This document shows, one piece after another, positions 56,394 to 63,887 of a stretch of 64,000 nt of DNA. The DNA lies in the NCBI GenBank assembly GCA_913055565.1, contig CAJXKP010000008.1, positions 1 to 64,000 of the forward strand. The letters are read 5' to 3'. A model generated the notes under the pieces. It saw only the letters and a program-made list of their open reading frames with translations, searched no databases and had not been told where the DNA came from. The translations under genes and the position numbers were made by a program. Each line of letters begins with the position of its first letter. The first letter of the stretch is position 1. Origin of the DNA: an uncultured Ectothiorhodospiraceae bacterium. Lineage in GTDB: Bacteria > Pseudomonadota > Gammaproteobacteria > Nitrococcales > Nitrococcaceae.

Positions 56394-57164
56394 TTGGGTA
56401 TTGTCGACTCCCACTGCCACTTCCATCTGCTCGCTAACCATGAGGCGCCGGATGCGGCTGTAGCCGCGGCGCGCGAGGGTGGGGTCAGCTATTTCCTCAA
56501 CGTTGCCGTCGATGTCGAAAGCCGTGACGAATTGCTCGCCTTCAGCGACCGGCATCCCAGCGTCTTCACCTGCCTGGGGGTCCATCCCAGCGGTACCGGC
56601 ACTGACCCAAGCGAGGATGAGCTGGTGCGTTTGGCAGCCGACGAGCGCTTCGTTGCGGTTGGCGAGACGGGTTTGGACTACATCACCGACAGCGGCGATC
56701 TGACCTGGCAGCGCGAGCGCTTTCGGCGCCATATCCGTGCCGCGCGCCGTCTGGATAAGCCGATCATCGTCCATTCGCGGGGGGCTCCGGAGGACACGGT
56801 GCGTATCCTACAAGAGGAGGGCGCCGAGACCGTGGGTGGCGTCATCCATTGCTTCGTCGAGGATTTGGCGACAGCCGAGGCGTGCTTGGCGATGGGGTTC
56901 TATCTCTCCCTGTCGGGCATACTCACCTTCCGCAAGGCCGCTAGCCTTCGGGAAACAGCGGCGGCGGTGCCCCTCGATCGCCTGCTCATCGAGACCGATG
57001 CACCTTATCTAGCCCCGGTTCCCCACCGCGGCCACGAGAACCATCCCGCGTGGGTCACGCACGTGGCCGAGTGCTTGGCTGAGGTAAAAGGAATTGACTA
57101 CCAGGAGGTTACGGACGCCACCTCACGTAACTTCTTCAACTTGTTCACCGGTGCCACGCCCTGA
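56394..57164 (+). CDS. ycfH: TatD-family hydrolase, YcfH type
   Basis: 256 residues. VDSHCHFHLL, VAVGETGLDY, IIVHSRGA, GVIHCFVEDL and LIETDAPYLAPV are the metal-binding set; in the first motif the usual aspartate after HCH is H. The start is TTG 56394, with GAGGAG eight bases upstream; no ATG fits the conserved N-terminus. Predicted deoxyribonuclease. Last gene of the fab-cluster run; convergent with the aminotransferase. Confidence 0.92.
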   Translation: MGIVDSHCHFHLLANHEAPDAAVAAAREGGVSYFLNVAVDVESRDELLAFSDRHPSVFTCLGVHPSGTGTDPSEDELVRLAADERFVAVGETGLDYITDSGDLTWQRERFRRHIRAARRLDKPIIVHSRGAPEDTVRILQEEGAETVGGVIHCFVEDLATAEACLAMGFYLSLSGILTFRKAASLRETAAAVPLDRLLIETDAPYLAPVPHRGHENHPAWVTHVAECLAEVKGIDYQEVTDATSRNFFNLFTGATP

Positions 57165-57172
57165 CGGGGTGA

Positions 57173-58336
57173 TCACCGGCGCCGCCGTGTCACGAGCTCG
57201 TCGAGCTGGACCAGGGCGGCATCCAACGACGCCTTGTCCTGGTAGAAGTGCGGTGAGAGCCGAATCCCGCCACCACGTGCCGCCGCGACGATACGCCGGC
57301 GCCTTAGCTCCCGGTACACCGAGTCGGCCGCCTCCGGCTCCATGGCCAGTTCAGCCGTAACAATACCCGCTCGGCGCGCCTCATCGTCGGGCGTGATAGG
57401 GGTGACGCCCGGCAGCCGACCCAATTCCTCGATAAGATAGCCCGATAGCGCCAGGACCTGCTTCTCGACGGTTGCCATGCCGACCTCTTCGAGCAGCGAC
57501 AGGCTGGCCTCGAGCGCGTGAACACCGAGGCTATTGGGGCTACCGGCCTCGAAACGGCGGGCGGAGGATGCCGGGGACCAGTCCTTGCGCGCGTAATCGC
57601 CGACCGCCTCCACCATGTGCCACCCGTAACGGTGGAGGGCGAGGGCCTCGCGCGCTGAGGGCGAGACGTAGAGCACCCCGAGCCCTTCCGGCCCGAGTAG
57701 CCATTTATGGCCATCGGCGGTCAGGAAATCCGCACCGATGGCCCGAGCGGACATGGCCCGCGCGCCCAGCTCCTGAATCGCATCGACGCAGAACAGCGTC
57801 CCGTTGGCGCGGCAGGCGCGACCCAGCCGGGTGAGATCCATGCGTAGACCGCTGGCGTATTGAACCGCGCTAACCGGCAGAATCCGTGTGCGGGCATCCA
57901 TTGCCTCGATGAGGACGCCCTCGGGGTCGTCGACCGCTGCAAGGGTCACATCGCGTACCTCGACACCCCGGTTTCCGGCCAAGGATTCCCAGACAATGCG
58001 ATTGGATGGGAACTCGTCGCTGTTGATGACGACGTTGTCGCCCGGTTGCCAATCCAGTCCATAGGCGATCAGGGACAGCCCCTCCGAGGTGTTCGCCACG
58101 AGGGCGATGTCGTCGCTGGATTCGGCGTCCACCAGGCGTGCCAATCGGTGGCGAAGGCGCGTCTCCAACGCCAGCCAAGCGGCATAGTCCTCGGCGCCTC
58201 GTTGGTAATTGGCCGCGGCAAAGTCGTTAACGGCGCGAGCGGCTCGGCGCGGCCAGGGGGCCAAGCCGGCGTGATTGAGGTAGATCAGCCCGCTGTCATG
58301 CGGGAACTCCTCAGCGAGGCTGACCGGCCTGCTCAT
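57173..58336 (-). CDS. Class V aminotransferase-fold protein
   Basis: 387 residues, PLP fold type I. LNHAGLAPWPRRAARAV, NTSEGLSLIAYGLDW and TADGHKWLLGPEGLG (PLP lysine) are typical of the class V group that includes cysteine desulfurases and isopenicillin epimerase-like proteins; RLSPHFYQ closes the active site. The substrate cannot be told; the desulfurase cysteine loop is not obvious. ATG 58336 overlaps the TraB stop (ATGA), so the two are coupled. Confidence 0.87.
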   Translation of the reverse strand: MSRPVSLAEEFPHDSGLIYLNHAGLAPWPRRAARAVNDFAAANYQRGAEDYAAWLALETRLRHRLARLVDAESSDDIALVANTSEGLSLIAYGLDWQPGDNVVINSDEFPSNRIVWESLAGNRGVEVRDVTLAAVDDPEGVLIEAMDARTRILPVSAVQYASGLRMDLTRLGRACRANGTLFCVDAIQELGARAMSARAIGADFLTADGHKWLLGPEGLGVLYVSPSAREALALHRYGWHMVEAVGDYARKDWSPASSARRFEAGSPNSLGVHALEASLSLLEEVGMATVEKQVLALSGYLIEELGRLPGVTPITPDDEARRAGIVTAELAMEPEAADSVYRELRRRRIVAAARGGGIRLSPHFYQDKASLDAALVQLDELVTRRRR

Positions 58337-59562
58337 GCCAGCAAGCGCTGGAGCACGTGGAACCCGCCGATGTAGGTGCCAGCGATGGAGCCCAGCGTGC
58401 TGAACACGAAAACCAATAGCGTGCGCGCCACGCGATTCCGCCACCAACCGGTCCACTGCTTGACGTCGCTACGTAGCGATCGGAAGTGGCTGACCTTGGG
58501 CTTGCGGAGCCATATCTCGGCACCGGCCGTTACGAACCCGGCGCCAATCATGGGATTGAGTGAGGTCAGCGGCGCTGAGACAAAGGCGGTGACAACGGTG
58601 AGCGGGTGGGCCGCCGCGAGGAGGGCGCCCAGCGCGGAGAAACCACCGTTAATGATGACCCAGGCGGTGACGAGCTCGATGCCCTTGTCCACGCCCTGGC
58701 TGAAACCGTAAGCAAAGCCGCCCAGCACCGCAGCGGCCACGAGCCACGGTAGCCATCGTAACCAGCGATTCGTTGGCGGCAGTTGATCGAGCGAACGGCA
58801 GACCGCATCGGCATCCTCAGGGGGCTGGGTTAGGGCGGCCTCCGTACCGGCGAGATGCCCAGCGCCCAGCACGGCCACGATATGCGCCGGCCGCTGCGTT
58901 CGGGCGATGGCCGCGAGACGGGCCGCCATGTACTGGTCGCGCTCGCTAATCAGGCACTCGTAGAGGATCGCCGAGCGCTCCGCGAATTCGGCGAAGGTGG
59001 ATTCCAGCATATCCCCTTCCTTGAGGCGCTCGATCTCATCCTCGGAGACCGACTCGCGGCTCAGCACGCTGGTTACTAGCCCTGAAAGCAGGAGTGCCCG
59101 GCGCCACCAGGGCGTGCGGCGATAGATCCGCTTGAGGGTGATGCTGATCTCGCGGTCGATGCAGAATACCGGGAGACCGGCATGGCGAGCCCCCTCGACC
59201 GCCGACGCCATCTCCGCGCCCGGGCGTATGCCGAATTGATCGGCCAGGCGCTGCTGGTAGGCGCCAAGCGCGAGGCTGGTCGCGACCATGCCGGCCTTGC
59301 CGTCCCTGAGAACCTGAAACAGGTCCATATTCTCAAGGCTATCGGGATCGATCAGGGCGCTGTACCGGCTCGCACACAGCTCAACCGCTACCGCGTCATG
59401 CTGGCCGGACGCTACGGCGGTGCTAACGTCGGTAACGCTCTGTTCCGAGACGTGGGCGGTGCCGAGGAGGGTAATCCGCGTGCCGTCGACGACGACCTCG
59501 CGTCGAAGATGCTGTGGCGGCCCGCCTGCGTCGGTGGCCGGCGTATCGGATGTTAGCGCCAT
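58333..59562 (-). CDS. TraB/PrgY-family membrane protein
   Basis: 409 residues. N-terminal TraB domain with LLGTAHVSEQSV and VAVLGAGHLAG (the paired GTAH/GAGH motifs shared with TIKI proteases) and EL-C-R residues between; the last ~150 residues form about four transmembrane segments. In enterococci PrgY limits pheromone activity; in proteobacteria the role is unknown. Coupled to the aminotransferase downstream, an association I cannot explain from known pathways. Confidence 0.87.
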   Translation of the reverse strand: MALTSDTPATDAGGPPQHLRREVVVDGTRITLLGTAHVSEQSVTDVSTAVASGQHDAVAVELCASRYSALIDPDSLENMDLFQVLRDGKAGMVATSLALGAYQQRLADQFGIRPGAEMASAVEGARHAGLPVFCIDREISITLKRIYRRTPWWRRALLLSGLVTSVLSRESVSEDEIERLKEGDMLESTFAEFAERSAILYECLISERDQYMAARLAAIARTQRPAHIVAVLGAGHLAGTEAALTQPPEDADAVCRSLDQLPPTNRWLRWLPWLVAAAVLGGFAYGFSQGVDKGIELVTAWVIINGGFSALGALLAAAHPLTVVTAFVSAPLTSLNPMIGAGFVTAGAEIWLRKPKVSHFRSLRSDVKQWTGWWRNRVARTLLVFVFSTLGSIAGTYIGGFHVLQRLLA

Positions 59563-59682
59563 AGGTAGCTCGCAGCCCTTATCAGCTCGCGATTATGGCC
59601 CCAATGCTTGGCACGACCAAGGGCCTCGCGTCGCGGGGGGTGTCTGTCCATAAACGCTGATTGTGGTAGCCTACACATCTTA

Positions 59683-59768
59683 GCTCGGGTGGCGGAACTG
59701 GTAGACGCGCTAGGTTTAGGTCCTAGTGGCTTTGCGCCGTGTGGGTTCGAGTCCCACCCCGAGCACCA
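59683..59768 (+). tRNA. tRNA-Leu (anticodon TAG)
   Basis: Type II tRNA of 86 bases. GCTCGGG pairs with CCCGAGC, discriminator A and encoded CCA. The anticodon stem CTAGG/CCTAG encloses TTTAGGT, giving anticodon TAG. Variable arm TGGCTTTGCGCCGT and T-arm GTGGGTTCGAGTCCCAC are intact. Its 3' end lies 11 bases from the end of the frameshifted cupin gene. Confidence 0.97.
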
Positions 59769-59778
59769 GATCCGCTCG

Positions 59779-60305
59779 TCATGTGGCAGACGGCTCGCCC
59801 GTACCGGGCTCGTTGTGCCAGTAATCGACCGCTGGCGACGCCGGGAAAAGGCGGTGATCGTTCGCGCACCCGGTGGACCACCCGGCGCACTGCCGGCTAC
59901 CGCAGCTACCTTGCCTGAGTCCGGGTATTCCAGGATCTCCGGGGTCTCCATGGTGCTCACCGCGACACACCGCCGTGTCCCGTTGCCGGTGTTGCGGAGT
60001 CGATGGGCCGTGCCCGGACCGATGCCGGCACCAGCAATCTGTCCAGCCCGGACGGGGAAGCTCTGTTCACCGTAATCCAACGTGCCTTCGCCCTCGAGGA
60101 TGATAAAAAGCTCCTCGTTGGCATGATGGATATACCTGGGCCAGCCAGTACATCCAGGCGCGACCTCCATGACACGGCATCCCAATCTCGTCAGATCAAG
60201 TGCCCGTCCTACCGCTAGGGCTCGAGCGCTATACCGTCTGCCGGGGCCCAACATGCTCGTTTCGAGATCGTATGGGTCGACGATAGGTCGCTCGCTTTGT
60301 GACAT
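59779..60305 (-). pseudogene. Cupin-domain gene with single-base frameshift
   Basis: The first ~150 codons encode a normal small cupin: ANEELFIILEGEGTLDYG, PVRAGQIAGAG, VSTMETPEILEYPDSGK. The frame then goes wrong at the TTTT run (59846-59849 on the plus strand as AAAA). Read on, it passes through the antisense of tRNA-Leu without stopping; with one extra T it continues FFPASPAVDYWHNEPGTGEP and stops at 59779, as in intact homologues that end in DYW-x-E. So the gene is intact apart from one missing base: a sequencing error or a very recent mutation. Metal-binding histidines HH and E are present. Confidence 0.82.
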
Positions 60306-60598
60306 CGACCGTTTTCCTAACAGCGTATTGATCCAACGTGCCCGGCACGATACGGCAAACGATTCCTCGCGCCATGCGCCGGGCGCGCGGACTGCCGCCG
60401 AGGCCGAACATGGCTCTGACCTCCATGAGTACGCATAATGTATATTATGTTAAATAGAGTTCGGATGGCGCGTAGGCCATACCCTCACAAGGAGCGAGCT
60501 TTTGCGCCCGTCCTTTTAGGGCTTTAAGCGGCCTTTCTTGCCTCTTCAGGGTTTTTCGGGCTAACCGGCAGTGCGCGGCGTAGCAGCCCCGGTCGCGA
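60306..60598. other. Intergenic region without a supportable gene
   Basis: 293 bases. It begins with the cupin 5' region and contains an unusually AT-rich patch around 60434-60455. Open frames of 60-89 codons in it lack start signals and family resemblance. I see no terminator. Confidence 0.5.
60434..60449. promoter_or_regulatory. AT-rich inverted repeat, possible operator
   Basis: CATAAT-GTAT-ATTATG, perfect 6-bp arms in an AT island within GC-rich sequence. It looks like an operator, but no regulator gene is adjacent. On the minus strand it lies 130 bases upstream of the cupin gene. Confidence 0.35.
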
Positions 60599-61054
60599 TC
60601 ACGCCTGGCTGGGTGAGATGGCCCCAAATTCCTCGGGGGGTGCCGACGCCAAAGTAAGACCCGTAGCGCGGTGGAACCGCTCGCAAGCGACTAGCGGGTC
60701 AGCCAGTGCCGGCGGCAGTTCCGAGTGCGGAAAACCGGCATCCTCAAGGGCGAGCCAGAGGGCCCGGTATTGCTGGCGATACAATTCCGCGACATCGCCC
60801 GTTACGACGATGCGCTGGCTGCTACTGGGGTGCTCTAGCGCGACACGCAGGCTGCTACGGGCGGCTTCGAGGGGCATGATGAGCTCGCGCGTGATCCGTC
60901 GCCGTGCGCTCGGATCCAGGCTACCTTCGACCGCATTCAAGGCGCGTTGCAGGCTGAAGCCAGCCAGCGCGATCAGTTCGTCACCCAGGCGGCCCTGCTC
61001 GTTACGAATAATGACGCGGACGCTGGCCCAGGGATTAGTTGGGGTGTGCGGCAT
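60599..61054 (-). CDS. Hypothetical helical protein
   Basis: 151 residues that I do not recognise. No signal peptide or membrane segment; predicted mostly helical, with an acidic/alanine-rich character and a central IVVTGDVAELYRQQYRALWLALEDAG. GGGAGG eight bases before ATG 61054 supports translation. It is the last of three same-strand genes with DUF3047 and a small protein. Confidence 0.68.
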   Translation of the reverse strand: MPHTPTNPWASVRVIIRNEQGRLGDELIALAGFSLQRALNAVEGSLDPSARRRITRELIMPLEAARSSLRVALEHPSSSQRIVVTGDVAELYRQQYRALWLALEDAGFPHSELPPALADPLVACERFHRATGLTLASAPPEEFGAISPSQA

Positions 61055-61087
61055 CGCAACCAGCCTCCCCGCCGTTATCGGCCGCCA

Positions 61088-61777
61088 TTACCGGCATGCA
61101 CCGTCGGTGGCAGCGTGGAACCGTAGATCCTTGTACCAAGCCTGGCCCGAGCGATCCAAGTCGTCGGCATCGGTCATAATCGCGACGGCCTCGACCGGCG
61201 GCGGATCGGCGCCGAACAGGCGCTGGTAGTCGTCAATGACATGGCGTGTTCGTAACTGCCAGGCCTGCTCCGAGGGCTCGCCGCTGGCAACAGCGATCAT
61301 GCGCGCTTTGTCCGTGTAGGCATTGCGCCAACGGCTGCCCACGGGTTGATAGCTAGACCAAACGTAGTTAACGGCATGCCGATTCCACCAGCCCCAACCG
61401 GTATCGAAAATGACGTAGACGCGGGCGGCGTAATCATCGCCCTCTTTCCGGCGTTCTGCCCGATTATCGGCATAGATTCCGCGGATTCGCCATTGCCAAC
61501 TCAGACAGGGGGTCTCAGAGAGATCGACGGCCACCTCGCGGTAGAGGGCCGAGGCGCTTGCGACCGCGCGGGCCCGCAACACGCGCTCAGCACCGAGCTC
61601 AACGAGCGTGTACTCCGTCTGGCCCGCAAAATCCCGCTGCTGCCAATCGGTTAGGCCGGAACCGGAAAAGTCACTTACGGCTACGGTAGCGCCCGGTTGA
61701 TCGCCCCAACACGCTGGCGCGATCAGTAGCGTTACGGTCGCTATGATCCACCTAAGGCGTTGGCTGATGCACGTCAT
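61088..61777 (-). CDS. DUF3047 secreted protein
   Basis: 229 residues. Signal peptide (~1-25, ending CWG) then the DUF3047 domain, with WQWRI, DDYAARVYVIFDTGWGWW, NYVWSS and ADDLDRSGQAWYKDLRF. Periplasmic family of unknown function; the strand-rich domain resembles carbohydrate-binding folds (inference). Its ATG overlaps the stop of the upstream small gene when that gene is read in its alternative 3' frame (ATGA). Confidence 0.88.
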   Translation of the reverse strand: MTCISQRLRWIIATVTLLIAPACWGDQPGATVAVSDFSGSGLTDWQQRDFAGQTEYTLVELGAERVLRARAVASASALYREVAVDLSETPCLSWQWRIRGIYADNRAERRKEGDDYAARVYVIFDTGWGWWNRHAVNYVWSSYQPVGSRWRNAYTDKARMIAVASGEPSEQAWQLRTRHVIDDYQRLFGADPPPVEAVAIMTDADDLDRSGQAWYKDLRFHAATDGACR

Positions 61778-62063
61778 ATCGATGGTCGATTCCTCCCTAG
61801 AAATCCCGCGTTGTGGATCATGAAGCCGATATCACCGCCCTTTGATTCGTTGGCAAGCTGGGCGCGTTCACCGGCGTCGCCCCCATCGGGGACCCCGGGG
61901 TTACCGCGTTGCAACCAGGCGCAGGGGCCTCCAGCGTTTCGCAATCCCGTGCCATCGGGATGACGCCATAGCCGTGGTTGTCCAACACCCCGACCAACTC
62001 CCGGGCGAGCGCCCGCCCGATGCCCCAGCCAACCTTCGCTATGAGCGTTGCTGCGGCACGCAT
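61774..62063 (-). pseudogene. Small unknown gene, apparent frameshift
   Basis: Starting at ATG 62063 (AGGAG eight bases upstream) the frame reads MRAAATLIAKVGWGIGRALA and continues plausibly for ~58 codons to a CCCC/GGGG run (61894-61901). Beyond it this frame becomes atypical and stops at 61818. The other frame gives protein-like sequence (GERAQLANESKGGDIGFMIH) ending at 61774 with an ATGA overlap to DUF3047. One extra base in the run would join both into a ~96-residue protein. I do not recognise it. If the sequence is right as given, an 81-residue form (61818-62063) is made. Confidence 0.55.
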
Positions 62064-62174
62064 GCCACAACTCCTGTTATCGGTCTCTGGTTCAGGATCC
62101 GCCTTGATGCCCCTTGCCGAGCCGTCTAGTGGATTGTTGGTGGAACCGGTCCACGGGGGCCGTCTACCAAGAGC

Positions 62175-63131
62175 TCACACCACGATGCGCTCCGGCTGCC
62201 CTGCTCTAAAAGCGCGGATGTTGGCGGCTGTCTGATCGACGACTCGCCGTCTGGCGGCCTGGCTGCCCCAGGCGCAGTGAGGTGTTATCAATAAGTTCGG
62301 GAGGCGTCGTTCTAGCAGTGGGTTGGCGCTAACTGGCGGCTCCTCGCTCAGCACGTCGAGTCCGGCGCCGGCCAGACGTCCCTCGGCAAGGGCATCGGCC
62401 ACAGCCCGCTCATCAAGCAGCCCGCCTCGCGCGGTATTGATCAGGTACCCACCCTCGCCGATCAACCCGATCTCACGGCGCCCGATCAACTGCTGAGTCG
62501 CCGCGGTAAGGGGGCAATGCAGCGACACGATGTCGCTGCGTCGCAGGACATCATCGAACGGGAGACGGCCGCCCCTTATCTGCGGTTGATCGGCTCGCTC
62601 CGCGATATTGACGCTCATACCCACCGCGCTAGCGAGCTCTGCCGTGGCGCGACCGAGGTTGCCGTAGCCGATCACGCCCAGCTCAAGCTCCGCTAGCTCG
62701 TGGATGCTATGGTCCAGGCGGCAGAAGAACGGTGAGCGCTGCCAATCACCGGCTGTGACATCGGCCGTGTAGCTGGGGAGCGAACGCACCAGGCTCAATA
62801 ATAACGCCAAGACGTGTTGCGGGACGGTAGCCGTCGCGTAATCGCGGCAATTAACCACGCGCACCCCCCTCGCCTCAGCGGCAGCCAGGTCGACGTTATT
62901 GGTACCGGTGGCGACGACGCACACGAGTTGCAGATTGGGGCAGGCTGCTAGAACCTCCTGGTCGATGACTACCTTGTTGGTGATCGCGATCGCGGCATCA
63001 CCGAGATGCGTGACGACCTCGCCGGTGGCTGTTCTGCCGTAGCAGCTCAGAGCGTCCACGGCGTCTCGCAGTGGGTCTAAATCCAAGTCACCGGTATCGA
63101 GCGATCCGGCGTCCAGGAACACGGCTCGCAT
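62175..63131 (-). CDS. D-2-hydroxyacid dehydrogenase (glycerate dehydrogenase-like)
   Basis: 318 residues. NAD-binding GYGNLGRATAELA, VATGTNNVDLAAA, NTARGGLLDERAV (catalytic arginine), and TPHCAWGSQAARRR (catalytic histidine). It resembles hydroxypyruvate/glycerate dehydrogenases (HprA) most, including the TPHCAW end, but substrate is not certain. GGGAGG precedes ATG 63131. Separated by about 110 bases from the DUF3047 operon. Confidence 0.92.
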   Translation of the reverse strand: MRAVFLDAGSLDTGDLDLDPLRDAVDALSCYGRTATGEVVTHLGDAAIAITNKVVIDQEVLAACPNLQLVCVVATGTNNVDLAAAEARGVRVVNCRDYATATVPQHVLALLLSLVRSLPSYTADVTAGDWQRSPFFCRLDHSIHELAELELGVIGYGNLGRATAELASAVGMSVNIAERADQPQIRGGRLPFDDVLRRSDIVSLHCPLTAATQQLIGRREIGLIGEGGYLINTARGGLLDERAVADALAEGRLAGAGLDVLSEEPPVSANPLLERRLPNLLITPHCAWGSQAARRRVVDQTAANIRAFRAGQPERIVV

Positions 63132-63289
63132 GGTGGCCTCCCTCCTTCATTGACCCCTTGGTCACCCGCTGCAGCCCCGCAGCGCTGTTACAGCGGCGAG
63201 AGCAAACTGTGCACAGGTGCCCGGTTAGGTCAGTGATTCCGGGGTCTGCTGCACGAGTTTGATGTTCCAAGTTCGGAAAATATCGTAAA

Positions 63290-63309
63290 TTACTGTTTAA
63301 TAACAGTAA
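63290..63309. promoter_or_regulatory. Palindrome in AT-rich tract
   Basis: TTACTGTT-TAAT-AACAGTAA, perfect 8-bp arms. It contains CTGT...ACAG but with a 6-base rather than the 8-base spacing of a gammaproteobacterial LexA box. It lies in the AT-richest part of the window (about 63277-63355). Confidence 0.5.
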
Positions 63310-63384
63310 CCGTTCAGCGATGAAAGTTTCACCAATTTGAAATAACCGGTGGGCAGATCAGCATTTGGGGCTAACATGCCCGAT

Positions 63385-63419
63385 ATGTCCACACACTTAT
63401 CCACAACTTCTGTGGACAA
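63385..63419. promoter_or_regulatory. Cluster of DnaA-box-like sites
   Basis: TTATCCACA at 63397-63405 is an exact consensus DnaA box. TGTGGACAA at 63411-63419 is an inverted TTGTCCACA. ATGTCCACA at 63385-63393 is one base off. Three sites in 35 bases beside an AT-rich tract look like a DnaA-binding locus. The 530-base gap 63132-63661 has no gene I can support. Confidence 0.6.
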
Positions 63420-63661
63420 CCGAATCGCCCCGGGAGGCCCTAAATGATCCTCGCGGGCCTGCTCGCGCCACGGCCAGAGGCGCGTGCCCATGCCTCAGCG
63501 TATGCGTATTGAAGCGCGCTCCCTGTTGCATTGCGTCACAACTTGTGTTGGGCGCGCCCTAGTAAAGCGTCCCAGCTGCGCTATAGTCATAGTAGGTGGC
63601 GCGTCAAGTCACCGACACCCGTGTGCTGACACAGCATCGACTGGGTAGAGAGGAGGTAGAG

Positions 63662-63829
63662 ATGCTAAGAACCGAGCCAACCCCATCGCGGGTAAGCCGA
63701 TGCAGAGATGGTCCACTCCATTGCGTTGACCGGCAGTGGCTGGTCGCCATCGGCGAGGATCGACTGGAGGGGCCCTACGCATCACAGGAGGAAGCCGAGG
63801 ACGCCCTCGCCCGCCGTCGGATCCAATAG
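63662..63829 (+). CDS. Small hypothetical protein (55 residues)
   Basis: It starts at ATG 63662 immediately after GAGGAGGTAGAG, a strong RBS; the open frame to 63596 is longer but has no such signal. Sequence includes RQWLVAIGEDRLEGPYASQEEAEDALARR, like many short proteins with a GPY-x-S-xx-EA pattern of unknown function (positions ~26-54). Convergent with the rhomboid gene, and just downstream of the DnaA-box cluster. Confidence 0.6.
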   Translation: MLRTEPTPSRVSRCRDGPLHCVDRQWLVAIGEDRLEGPYASQEEAEDALARRRIQ

Positions 63830-63852
63830 ACCGGCCGATTGTTAACCCACCT

Positions 63853-63886
63853 CAGACCGGGCGCTCCGCCGGAGCCGTCCGGTCTG
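63853..63886. terminator. Hairpin between the small gene and the rhomboid gene
   Basis: CAGACCGG and CCGGTCTG form an 8-bp stem with further partial pairing inside the 18-base loop region. Placed between two convergent genes; U-tract absent. Confidence 0.5.
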
Positions 63887-63887
63887 C

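Noticed and set aside
59553-59778. C-terminal part of the 250-codon cupin frame
   Set aside because: It is the antisense translation of tRNA-Leu (the familiar CSGWDSNPHG string), reached only because of the frameshift.
63290-63309. LexA/SOS box
   Set aside because: CTGT and ACAG are 6 rather than 8 bases apart, and no SOS gene follows.
63297-63491. 64-codon minus-strand frame across the DnaA boxes
   Set aside because: No RBS or family resemblance, and it would translate the site cluster.
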